From assembly GCA_963580285.1 (NCBI GenBank), contig OY757023.1, forward strand, positions 128,310,027-128,374,026: a DNA stretch of 64,000 bases. The letters are read 5' to 3'. Position 1 is the stretch's first letter. Every line of letters begins with the position of its first letter. Shown in pieces: positions 10,813-21,457 of the stretch. Made by a program: the position numbers and the translations under genes. The notes under the pieces are model-generated. The model was not told the DNA's origin. It worked only from the letters and a program-made list of their open reading frames with translations, and made no database searches. Source of the stretch: Lucinisca nassula (Eukaryota > Mollusca > Bivalvia > Lucinida > Lucinidae).

Positions 10813-11035
10813 GTAAAATACTAACCAAATCTAGCAACAGTCACGAAAATCTAAAATATTGCATTTCTGCAAAGTAAGTTTCAATGATACATTAGCTACA
10901 CCACGAAACGTACAACAAAATTTGCACAATCCGCGAAGAATCGGATCAGCCTGAGATTTTACTGGAAAATCCTTCGCTGATTGCAGGAACTTTCTACAGC
11001 CTCCAGGCTATCCAGAGAGGAATAAATGATTAGCC

Positions 11036-11193
11036 ATGTGTGTTTTTGAGTTTAACATTCCATCAACAGCTAAGGTCATACAGAGATGGGACCTCAGTTT
11101 AAAGACTCATCCGAAAGTCTGGAGAAGTCCAGGATCGAACCCACGACCCCTGGTTTATAAGGTGAGTAACATTACCACTACACCACAGAGGCT
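11036..11193 (-). mobile_element. SINE-B, tRNA-derived
   Basis: Minus-strand head GTGGTGTAGTGGTAATGT and B-box-like GGTTCGATCCTGG, with the same body as 7510-7675. Confidence 0.8.
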
Positions 11194-11489
11194 TGTCATA
11201 TTGAGCAGATGTACAGGGTGATCTGAGTCTTTGCTTGTCCCAGAGATCTTACTGAAGGTTTGGTTGTGAGCCGACTCAGAACAAAATTAACAAAATACCC
11301 TTTAGACCAAGCTAACAGCACAACACACACAATAAAACACATGTACACCACAACCTCTTTATAACACTATTTGTCAGGGTCCAAAGCAGAAAGCAGGTTA
11401 ATTTAACAACCGTGTTGTATCCAAACTTAAAAGTATAGATTATATAGAAAAAAGACCAGTTATGGTCATTTTTCTATATAATCTATACA

Positions 11490-11722
11490 CCCATAAAATG
11501 CCAATCATTATTGTCGTCTGCTTTGCCATCAGCCAGTTACCTTAAGAGAAGAATTTTTTTTTTGCAATCAGTGTGGACCAAGATAAGACTGCTCCTGTAG
11601 GAGAAGACTGATTGGGACCCACATTGTCTGCCTGTATGCAAAAATATTTTTAAAAAGTTTGCAAAACAATCAGCAGACTACAGACATCTCGTTTTCAGAT
11701 GTAGTTTTTCTCGGTGCCTTAA
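11490..11722 (-). mobile_element. T3 MITE
   Basis: ATGCCAATCATTATTGTCGT at left; the right end TTAA is shared with the T1 element that follows, so the two are back to back. Confidence 0.7.
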
Positions 11723-11931
11723 CCCTTATCTTGCTGTTCACGACAACCCCTATCTCTGGAAACAGTGTAGATCCAGATCAGATGGCTTCTGAAGAAGCCA
11801 TCTGATCAGGATCTACACTGTTTGACATTCAGTTTTTGAATTTGTAGGAATAAATTACATCAAGCAATCTGATTGGTTCAAAGTCAGAGATGGGTGTGGC
11901 TAAACTGAATATTCAGCAAGAGAAGGGTTAA
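11719..11931 (+). mobile_element. T1 MITE, TTAA-flanked, intact
   Basis: TTAACCCTTATCTTGCTG to GCAAGAGAAGGGTTAA, 213 bp. It contains the inverted pair GATGGCTTCTGAAG/AAGCCATCTGATC. Confidence 0.85.
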
Positions 11932-12049
11932 ACTGCATTACATGCATATTCATACCCATACTATAATGAACAGTTTATATGTGTGCCCAGTTAAAACTCC
12001 GATCAGTCTGCGGCTGTGTATTCTGATTAGACTTTGCTGCACTATATCC

Positions 12050-12245
12050 CATAATGATCCTAAGTATTGGGACAGACAGGCCTAAGCAAAAAGTGCAGAC
12101 CCAGATCAGTCTGATCAGGGTCTAGACTGTTTGCCATTCCGTCTACTCCTTTTGGATATACTGGATCATGAAACAAATTTGTTTAAATTTCAGAACTACA
12201 GCAAGTTCTCAAGGTGTCCAAATTTTTAGGGTTTTTATGGTATGA
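12050..12245 (+). mobile_element. T4 MITE
   Basis: Same blocks as 6515-6745; the central inverted arms are partly deleted. Confidence 0.6.
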
Positions 12246-12504
12246 ATGCCAGCAAAACTACAGCTTCTCCTTGGCGTCAGGCAACCTATGTTATGACAAA
12301 ATAGGCTGAGCAGATTTTTCACTGTGCACACACATTTTTGCTCTTTGTGGCTCATGTTCACAATTGGAGCTTGCATTGTAAGTATGTTTTATCAGCCAAT
12401 AAAACTGTTCACATGAATATCTGAGCCAGGCCATGACAAAAGGGAACTAGTAACACAGGCAACCCTGCAAAGGCCCAGGCTAGCCTGCATATAAGCACAG
12501 TCTT

Positions 12505-12875
12505 GCCAGAGCCATTGCTGCTCAGGGCCAGAGCCATTGCTGCTCATAGCCAGAGCCATTGCTGCTCGGAGCCAGAGCCATTGCTGCTCAGTCAGTGCCA
12601 CTGCTGCTCAGAGTCAGAGCCATTGCTGCTCAGAGCCAGAGCCATTGCTACTCAGAGTCAGAGCCATTGCTGCTCAGAGCCAGAGCCATTGCTGCTCAGA
12701 GCCAGAGCCATTTCTGTCCAGAGCCAGAGCCATTGCTGCTCAGAGCCAGAGCCAATGCTGCTCAGAGCCAAAGCTATTGCTAGCCATTGCTGCTCAGAGC
12801 CAGAGCCACTGTGGCTCACAGCCAGAGCCATTGCTGCTCACATTCAGAGCCATTGCTGCCCACAGACAGAGCCTT
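12505..12875 (+). repeat. 22-bp minisatellite, about 16 units
   Basis: Unit GAGCCATTGCTGCTCAGAGC plus CA. All three plus frames stay open, giving overlapping ORFs of 74-149 codons with Ser/Glu/Pro/Leu repeats. No start context or homology supports translation. Confidence 0.93.
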
Positions 12876-13262
12876 TGCTTTTCATATACAAGTTCAAGTG
12901 ATCTTGAGGAAACTTCATGTAAAAAGTCTCTATCTATCCCATATCATATATGGGAAACACCTAAGGATCCTTTTGCCATGTGTTGACATAATTACCCACA
13001 TCAATTTAGATGTCCATACAGCCTTAAATTTTACCTTGGTCGACTGAATGTAGGTTGGCTTTGGAGACGATTTTTGAACAGGAGTTTACAGACAGAAAAT
13101 AACCAGGCCCAGAGATTACATTACTTTTTTATTGCTCAACTAAACTGAGAAGAAAATTTGTATTTCTCATATATTTTAAAATGCCAACAATGGTTTGCAC
13201 AATAAAATTGTGAGCAGGACCAATGACATCCTCTGCTGATCTGAGCAGGAAAACTGCCTGTT
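12876..13262. other. Unassigned spacer
   Basis: No gene or repeat family recognised. Confidence 0.35.
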
Positions 13263-13273
13263 AGAATGGTTTT

Positions 13274-13572
13274 GTTTGTTTGATTTGAGGTTTAACGTCC
13301 CAGTCAACACTGTAAAGGTCATTTTGGAGATGTTGCTTCCAATTTTGTGGGACTTTAACCCGACATTGAGATGAAATATCTCAAGCCCTGTCCCCCAATG
13401 AAACCAAAAGGGTTTATAAGCATGGACGGTCCGACTCGCAACAAATTGCCTGGACAGGTTTACGTCCTCTAAGCGGTTTACCAGTACTAGTGTGCAGTCA
13501 GATTCAGCTCTGCGCGGAAGCATCATGCAGTCCATCTATTCCTTCAAGCCCCGATGGGCAGGGGCCAATGTC
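13274..13572 (+). mobile_element. SINE-A, full length with ~11 bp TSD
   Basis: AGAATGGTTTT occurs at 13263-13273 and again from 13573. Confidence 0.88.
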
Positions 13573-13954
13573 AGAATGGTTTTTAACATTTTTGAACATT
13601 ACTAAGTCACGCTCAACTCAACTGAGGATGAAATTTGTTAGGCTAAAAATATTAAAATTCAACTATGAGCAGGATGTTTCCTATTGAGCCGAGCAGAAAA
13701 ATTGTCTAATTTGTTAGCATTTCAATATGTATAAGAATAAAAAGTTCCATGCTAAAAAACAGTGAGCATGAAAATAGTTTTATAACCATAGTCAGATAAA
13801 CTACAGGGTCATGAAATCTTGGCCTACTGAAAAGAAGAACAAAACTTGCAAATACAATCCACTTTCACTTCACAAACACAACAGTTGATAAACATGAAAT
13901 ATATCGTCGACAGTTTTCATAAAATATCCCACCAATCCCACATGAGAGATTCCT

Positions 13955-14200
13955 GGGTCCAGTTGATCAAAGCCTTGATAGGTTAACGTGCGCGTTATTG
14001 ATAAAAAACTGTTATCTGCTCTACCAAGTACAATATCCAATACTCTGGTATTTTTGCTGTAAAAATGTGAGCAGCTTTTGCAAATGCAAAAGCTACTCAC
14101 ATTTTTTTCAGCGAATAAAATAGCATATTTGCTATATTTAATATTCTTAGTTTTAACAAAACGTTAATCAATGATGTCCTTTGTTTTGAACAACTGGAGC
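13955..14200. mobile_element. Fold-back element FB1 (GCAGCTTTTGC hairpin)
   Basis: Centre GTGAGCAGCTTTTGC / GCAAAAGCTACTCAC with TTTTTGCTGAAAA-type arms. Same family as 29248-29490 and 31972-32222. Confidence 0.75.
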
Positions 14201-14209
14201 CTATGCCGG

Positions 14210-14800
14210 ACATTATAAAACTTTTTTTTTACTTGAGGATAAAATTTGTCCTGCTCATAAATTTTAAAATGCCAACAATTGTTGGCATTTTAAAATTTAT
14301 GAGCAGGACAGATAACATTCTATGCTGATCTGATCAGGAAAATTGTCTTTTACATCTGATCAGGAAAATTGTCTTTTACATTTGTGTTTTAATATTTATG
14401 AGAATATTAAATTTCATGCTCAGATAAGTTGAGCATGATAAAAGTTTTAAAATTTTAAAATTTCTGACATTGTTATCATAGAGCACTAGACAGCAAGGAA
14501 CTGTTGAGCACCAATCACAACCAGTAGACGGTATTTTCTTTTTTTTTTTTTGAGAAAAATAAGTCTTGACATCATGTGTGAAAGGTCTGCGTACAGCTTG
14601 ACATTGAAACTGAATTGTCTGCCGGATAGAGACCATTTACCATGAAAAATGGCAAACATTATTTACTCCAAAATAGTACGAGAGAAAATAATGCTTGATG
14701 TTACATCCGAGTCAGCTGCATAAGGCTTGATATAACATGTGAATTGCTTGCTGGGAAGAATTCAAATGAAATGGCAACCCCTTATTTATCCTGAAAAATA
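14210..14800. other. AT-rich spacer with local hairpins
   Basis: Contains AAAATGCCAACAATTGTTGG palindrome at about 14265-14300 and a 26 bp direct repeat around 14330-14380. No gene. Confidence 0.45.
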
Positions 14801-14807
14801 ATAAAAC

Positions 14808-15300
14808 AAGAGCTGTCATCGGACAGTGTAGCTCACCTGGAAAAGTGTCCTTGAGGTGATGGGCATAGGTTGGGGTAATGCTGAAAGAACCTTTGGACCT
14901 TAAATCCATGGTATGGTTTGGAAAATATGAGCTATTAAAAAATTAAATATAACATTTGTCTTTGACCCTGAAGTCATGGGCATAGGCCGGGGTATTGCTG
15001 AATAAAACTTTGTGGACCTTTATCATCATATGAAATATGAACAAAATCCATCATATGGTTCAGAAAATATGATCTCTCAAGGAACTTTTAACATTGAAAA
15101 AAAGTCTAAACTGAGTCCATGACCTAACAAATTTCTAAGTCAATGACCTTGAGGTCATGGGTATGGGCCAGGGTATTACAGAATAACACTTTGTTCCTAT
15201 ATCTGTCAGCATACCAAATATGAACCAAATCCATCAAATCAACTGGAAATTTTGAGGTCTTTAAAACACTTCAATGTGAATGTGGACGCCGATTCCAACC
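14808..15300 (+). repeat. Tandem-repeat element, 5' portion
   Basis: Starts with hairpin ACAAGAGCTGTC/GGACAG and AGCTCACCTGG. It then has ~150 bp degenerate units with TGACCTTGAGGTCATGG and CAAATATGAACCAAATCC. Related to 33660-34892. The 3' hairpin is absent. Confidence 0.7.
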
Positions 15301-15379
15301 CCAATTTATATACTTTGTAAATCAGCCATTGTCATTCATATAATTCATAAACAAAAGTAAAAATTTTTCTTAAGAGGAA

Positions 15380-15600
15380 TGGCAACACCTGACAATCTTC
15401 CCGCCATTTTTCAAAGGGAGACAACTCTGGTTGTGACTTTGTTTGCTTTTATCTGTAAGCTCAGCCCTTCTGAAAAAGGGGTCTCCTCTTAAAGGAAAGA
15501 ATTTGCTCCTCAGGAGCAAATTCTTTCCTTTAAGAGTAGACCCCTGAGTAGCAAATTATTTCCATTAAGGGCAGATTCTGTACTGACATGGAAGACCAAA
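15380..15600. repeat. Fold-back element FB2 (AAAGGAAAGAATTTGCTCC)
   Basis: Inverted arms AAAGGAAAGAATTTGCTCC / GGAGCAAATTCTTTCCTTT. Also at 36420-36530, 37200-37270, 43320-43390 and 57400-57470. Confidence 0.75.
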
Positions 15601-16068
15601 ATAGTATTTTAGGTTTGCCTCCCCTGGTGGTTTACATATACCCTTAACGTAACTTGTGATGACCGTTTTTTATATATATCTATAGAATATATTTATGTAC
15701 ACAGTAACAGTTTGGCACACAATCATGTACAATTTTTACTTTAAAAATATTTAAAACAAAGAAACAACATGCACCATAGACATATATAAATGTCAAAAGT
15801 TAAAAACGTTCTAACAGTTTAAAAAAGATCAGTCCCCGAGGTAATAAAACTGCTTTCGTACTCAACTCTAGTGAGCATATAAATTTCAAAGCTTGTAAGT
15901 ATTTACATACCGAAAAGTAAGACTTGGCGCTTTTCTTGGTAAAAATCAGCAGAAAATATTTATCCTGCTCATAAATATTAAAATGTCAAATGACATTTAT
16001 ATATTTATGAGCAGGACAAATTTTATAAGAGACTCGTATAAAATAATTACCTTCGTGACTGACTTGTT
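15601..16068. other. Spacer with one small palindrome
   Basis: An inverted repeat TTTATCCTGCTCATAAATAT / ATATTTATGAGCAGGACAAA lies at about 15958-16021. No gene recognised. Confidence 0.45.
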
Positions 16069-16082
16069 AATGTACGTGATGA

Positions 16083-18353
16083 CGGCCCCCGCCATAGGGG
16101 CTTAAGAAATATATGGGCTGCATGATGCTTCCACGCATAGCTGAATCCTGCCCGCACACTAGTACTGGTAAACCACTTAGAGGATCTAAGCCTGTCCAGG
16201 AACCGCAGTGCAAGGCGGACCGTCCATGCTAATACAAGAATATCGGTGAAACCGATGGATGCTCCCCGAACGTGCAATAGTCGGAACAGGAAACATTATC
16301 CCAGTTAAAGAGCAGTATACTGTGTATACTCACTGTACTTCAAAATGGAGTATAACAAAACCTGTCAATGGACAGATTAGCTTGCCTGATGGCACTGTCA
16401 TACAAACTCAGCAACACAAAAGTCCGAATAAATGAAAGGAAGAACTGTTTAATACAAATTATTGAAAACTTACTCTCATACACAGAGGCAATCCTCATAG
16501 GACTGACGCCAGGTATGGTTCGGTATTGGGTGCCTTTACATGCATATAAAATATCAGACGGGTTCGAAAATTATATTAAAATCCATCAGCAAATGTAGAT
16601 GCTAGAGCGATGACAAAGTTTTTCTAAAAATAGCAGCAGTGACCTTGACCCCAGGACCCTGAAAGTCAAACTTGCTTGTGATATTTTCATACCCAACATT
16701 TGTGTGAAGTTATATTAAAATCCATCAGCAAATGACGTCGCTAGAGCTATGACAAAGTTTTTTCTAAAAATAGCCGCAGTGACCTTATCCTTGAGCCCAG
16801 GACCCTGAAAGTCAAACTTGCTCGAGATATTATCATACCCAACATTTGTGTGAAATTATATTAAAATCTATCAATAAATGTAGGCACTAGAGCGATGACA
16901 AAGTTTTTTTCTAAAAATAACCACAGTGACCTTGACCTTTACCCCAGGATCCTGAAAGTTGAACTTGCTCGAGATATTATTTTACCCAACATTTGTGTAA
17001 AGTTATATTAAAATCCATCAGCAAATGACGACACTAGAGCGATGACAAAGTTTTTTTCTAAAAATAGCCACAGTGACCTTGACCTTGAGCCCTGGACACT
17101 GAAAGTTGAACTTCCTCGAGATATTATCATACTCAACATTTGTGTGAAATTATATTAAAATCCATCAATAAATGTAGGCACTAGAGCAATGACAAAGTTT
17201 TTTTTCTAAAAATAACCACAGTGACCTTGACCTTGACCCCAGAATCCTGAAAGTTGAACTTGCTTGAGATATTATTATACTCAACATTTGTGTGAAGTTA
17301 TATTAAAATCCATCAGCAAATGACGACGCGAGCGATGACAAAGTTTTTTTCTAAAAATAGCTACAGTGACCTTGACCTTGAGCCCAGGACCCTGAAAGTT
17401 GGACTTGCTCGAGATATTATCATACTCAACATTTGTGTGAAATTATATTAAAATCCATCAATAAATGTAGGCACTAGAGCAAAAACAAAGTTTTTCTAAA
17501 AATAGCAGCAGTGACCTTGACCTTGAGCCCAGGACCCTGAAAGTCAAACTTGCTTGAGATATTATAATACCCAACATTTGTGTGAAGTTATATTAAAATC
17601 CATCAGCAAATGACACCCCTAGAGCTATGACAAAGTTTTTTCTAAAAATAGCCGCAGTGACCTTGACCTTGAGCCCAGGACCCTGAAAGTCGAACATGCT
17701 CAAGATATTATCATACCCAACATTTGTGTGAAGTTATATTAAAATCCATCCATAAATGTAGGCACCAGAGTGATGACAAAGTTTTTTTCTAAAAATAGCC
17801 ACAGTGACCTACCACTGCAGCTTTAAACAAAGTACCATAACTCTGTGACGAATCATCTAACCAGATAGCACGGATAATATGCGCATCCTCTATTGTTGCT
17901 TAAGGTTCCATTGAAGTTTCGTTGAATTTCTGCAAGCAGTTGCTGAGAATTCGCGTGGACATGAACAGTACCCTATATATTCATGCAGAATTCATCAAAG
18001 GGCCATAACTGTTGGAAAAATCATCGAACCAAAACACGCAGGTGATATGCGCATCCACCTTCGATACTTAATAGTCCCATGAAGTTTCATTGAAATCCGT
18101 CCAGTAGTTTCTGAGAATTCGCGCTGACAAGAGCGGGACGGACGCACGGACTCACGGACGAAGCGGCGACTATATGCTCCCCCGAAATTCTTCGGGGAGC
18201 ATAAAAACCTATTGGTTTCATTGGGCGACAGGGCTTGAGATGTCATTTCATCTCAATGTCGGGTAAAAGTCCCACAAAATTGCAAGCAACGTCTCCAAAA
18301 TGACCTTTACAGTGTTGACGGGGACGTTAAACCTCAAATCAAACAAACAAACA
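16083..18353 (-). mobile_element. SINE-A interrupted by a 2 kb tandem-repeat element
   Basis: AATGTACGTGATGA at 16069-16082 and 18354-18367 is the target duplication. The minus-strand SINE halves are 16083-16230 and about 18204-18353. Confidence 0.9.
16231..18203 (+). mobile_element. Tandem-repeat element, ~147 bp units, with terminal hairpin
   Basis: About 8 units with GTGACCTTGACCTTGAGCCC, CTCGAGATATTATCATAC and AAATTATATTAAAATCCATC. The left end has ATGCTCCCCGAA and the right end has the hairpin GCTCCCCCGAA/TTCGGGGAGC preceded by ACGGACGCACGG-type sequence. It resembles pearl/Helentron-derived non-autonomous elements of bivalves (family inference). Confidence 0.8.
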
Positions 18354-18367
18354 AATGTACGTGATGA

Positions 18368-19200
18368 TCTGTGTTGCCCTTAGGCATATATTTAAAAACC
18401 CAAGTCCACCCAATCTTTGCAAAGTTCGTCAAATTTGATAGACGGAAATGCTAAATTTGACAGTCACCCCAAGCTGAGTACCAGTGTTGATTTTCAGTGT
18501 TGAATTTGAAGAATGATCATCTGGACACAGTCCAAGACTGAAGTTTTTGTAGCTGACTTTTGTAGTCCCAGTCTACTAGTCAATCTATGGAAGCACAAAA
18601 AAGTCAAATACAGTCAAACTTCAAAGGCTCGAACACCTAAGGGACCACAGGAATCTGTTCGAGACAGGGGTAGTTCGAGCCACTGATGGTTACTGCCAAG
18701 AGGCGTAACGGGGTTAATTTTGAGACATCTTTTCGGTGCTCTATAATAAAAATATATGCTGTGTATACTCATTAGAATCTCCTCATAGAGGCGATTCTAA
18801 TGAGTACACACAGCATACATTTGCAAGATTAAAGTCGAAAATCACCGATATTGTCCCACACTTTGTCTTACGTAGAGGAATTCCCTAGGGACTTGAAAAC
18901 GGGTTCGACTCAGCCATGGTAAACGAGCTATAGGTGTTCGAGCCATCGAAGTTCTACTGTAAACCTTTTCACCCTGTAGACTGCTACAGATACCTTTACA
19001 AACACTGATGATCCAGATAAAGTTCGTTACAAGGCACCTCATCGAGATCTTCACTCTGTCATTATCCTAATCACTTTGACTAACACCCCTATTGATACCA
19101 ATGATCTAGTCCAAAGTCAAAGATTGAACACATTGTTCACATCAGTAACTTAGGGGTGAAAGGGTAAATAAATATGGCACTTAGAACAAGATGAGAAGGA
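18368..19200. other. Spacer with fold-back FB3 at 18752-18830
   Basis: FB3 centre reads ACTCATTAGAATCTCCTC / GAGGCGATTCTAATGAGT. The flanks contain no recognised gene. Confidence 0.55.
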
Positions 19201-19204
19201 CACC

Positions 19205-19622
19205 CAAACCTCTTTTATTTTAGTCTTCATCCTACTGTTCACGACAACCACTACCTTTGCAAACCAAGTAGATTCAGATAAGATGTTTTGTTTTATGTTT
19301 GATTTGGGGTTTAACGTCCCCGTAAACACTATTTAGGTCATTTTGGAGATGTTGCTTCCAATTTTGTGGGACTTTTACCCGACATTGAGATGAAATGACA
19401 TCTCAATCCCTGCCGCCCAATATAACCAATAGGGTTTATAAGCATGGACGGGCCGACTCACAGCAATTTTCCTGGGCAGGTCAGATAAGATGTATCATAT
19501 ATTAATCTACACAGCAACCATACCTTTTCAAACAGTGTAGATCCTGATCAGATAGCTTCTTATGAATGTACACTGTTTGAAAAAGTAGGTGTTATCGTGT
19601 TCAGCAGGATAACGTTAACATT
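19205..19622 (+). mobile_element. T1 MITE (decayed) interrupted by SINE-A
   Basis: CTGTTCACGACAACCACTAC ... GTTCAGCAGGATAACGTTAA is T1. The inserted truncated SINE-A (19287-19480) is flanked by TCAGATAAGATGT at 19274-19286 and 19481-19493. Confidence 0.85.
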
Positions 19623-19784
19623 GTTTCTATGCGCTTGAAAGAGATGTTTTAACCCATTGCATGCAGGAAACCCCTAAAGGGTTACCTTGGCAAACAGTGC
19701 AGGCCCAGATCAGAAGACACAGAATGTGGCGTCTGATCAGGGCCGGTACTATTTGCTTACAGAATTTTCTGTCAAAAATAGAAA

Positions 19785-21457
19785 ACAAGAGGGCCATGAT
19801 GGCCCTGGATCGCTCACCTGATCCATAGAGCAACAAGTGGGCCTCGGGAAGGGCAATTGTTGACCCCAGGGTTATGATGTGCATAATGTTGAGGGAGGTC
19901 TAAAAAGGTGATGCTTCATACCAAATATCAAAAAAAGCTATAATTTGAACAATCTTGGCAAAGGTCCACTAGATGAAGCTACACACCAAATATCAAAGAC
20001 CTTGGCCTTGCGGTTTCAGAGAAGATTATTTTAAAGATTTTCCCTATATAAGCCTATGTAAAACCAAAGGGCCCCGGGGCGGGGGCATTTTAGGCCCCAG
20101 CACTACAGAAGCCTATGTAAAACAAAATGGCCCCGGGGTGGGGACATTTTTGGTCTCAGGGCTATAATTTACACAATCTTGATAGAGGTCCACTAGTTGA
20201 AGCTTCATACCAAATATCAAAGACCTGGGCCTTGCTGTTTCAGAGAAGAAGATTTTCAAAGATTATCTCTATATAAGTCTATGTAAAACAAAAGGGCCCC
20301 GGAGGGGGCATTTGTGGCTTGAGGGCTATAATTTAAACAATCCTGGTAGAGGTCCACTAGATGAAGCTCCATACCAAATATCAAAGACATGGCCTTGCAG
20401 TTTCAGAGAAGAAGATTTTTAAAGATTTCCCTAAATAAGTCTATGTAAAACCAAAGGGTCTCTGGGCGGGGGCATTTTTGGTCCCAGGGCTATAATTTGA
20501 ACAACCTTGATAGAGGTCCACTAGATGTAATTTCACACCAAATATCAAAGACCTAGGCCATGTGGTTTCATAGAAGAAGATTTTTAAAAAATGTCCCTAT
20601 AAAAGTCTATGTAAAACCAAAGGGCCCTGGAGCGGGGGCATTTTTGGTCTCAGGACTATAATTTGAACAATCTTGGTAGAGGTCCACTATCTGAAGCTTC
20701 ATACCAAATATCAAAGACCTAGACCTAGTGGTTTCAGAGAAGAAGATTTTTCAATATTTTCCCTATATAAGTATATGTAAAACCAAAGGGCCCCGGGGCA
20801 GGGGCATTTTTGGTCCCAGGGCTATAATTTGAACAATCATGGTAGAGGTCCACCAGATGAAGCTTCATACCAAATATCAAAGACCTGGGCCTTGCAGTTT
20901 CAGAGAAGAAGATTTTTAAAGATTTTCCCGATATAAGCCAATGTAAAACCAAAGGGCCCTGGGGCAGGGGCATTTTCGGCCCCAGCACTATAATTTGAAC
21001 AATCTTGGTAGGGGTCCACTAGATGAAGCATCATACCAAATACCAAAGACCTGGGCCTTGCGGTTTCAGAGAAAAAGATTTTTAAAGATTTTCCCTATAT
21101 AAGCCCATGTAAAACCAAAGGGCCCCCGTGCAGGGGCATTTTTGGCGCCAGCACTATAATTTGAACAATCTTGTTAGGGGTCCACTAGATGAAGCTTCAT
21201 ACCAAATATCAAAGTCCTGGGCCTTGCGGTTTCAGAGAAGAAGATTTTTTAAGTTTTCTGTGAAAAAAATCTATTTTTGGCTCCTGTGACCTATATGTGC
21301 AACGGACCGAAACCATTTGAACAACTTTGAAAGGGGACCACCTAAGGATCATTCCTGTGAAGTTTGGTCAAAATCCGATTAGTGGTTTAGGAGGAGATGT
21401 CGTTTGAAGAAATTGTTTACGCACGTATGACAGACAAAAAGTGATCCTAATATAAAA
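19785..21457 (+). mobile_element. Tandem-repeat element, first unit block
   Basis: Starts with hairpin CAAGAGGGCCATGATGGCCC and GATCGCTCACCTGATCC. It has about 8 units of ~165 bp with ACCAAATATCAAAGACCT and GTTTCAGAGAAGAAGATTTT. It ends in GGAGATGTCGTTTGAAGAAA and GACAAAAAGTGATCC without the final hairpin, and abuts a second copy. Confidence 0.85.

Noticed and set aside
12505..12875. A CRISPR-like array
   Set aside because: Units are contiguous with no unique spacers, and the genome is clearly eukaryotic.
12503..12986. Overlapping plus-strand ORFs of 132 and 149 codons with Ser/Glu/Pro/Leu repeats
   Set aside because: They are produced by a 22-bp minisatellite that is open in all three frames; nothing supports translation.
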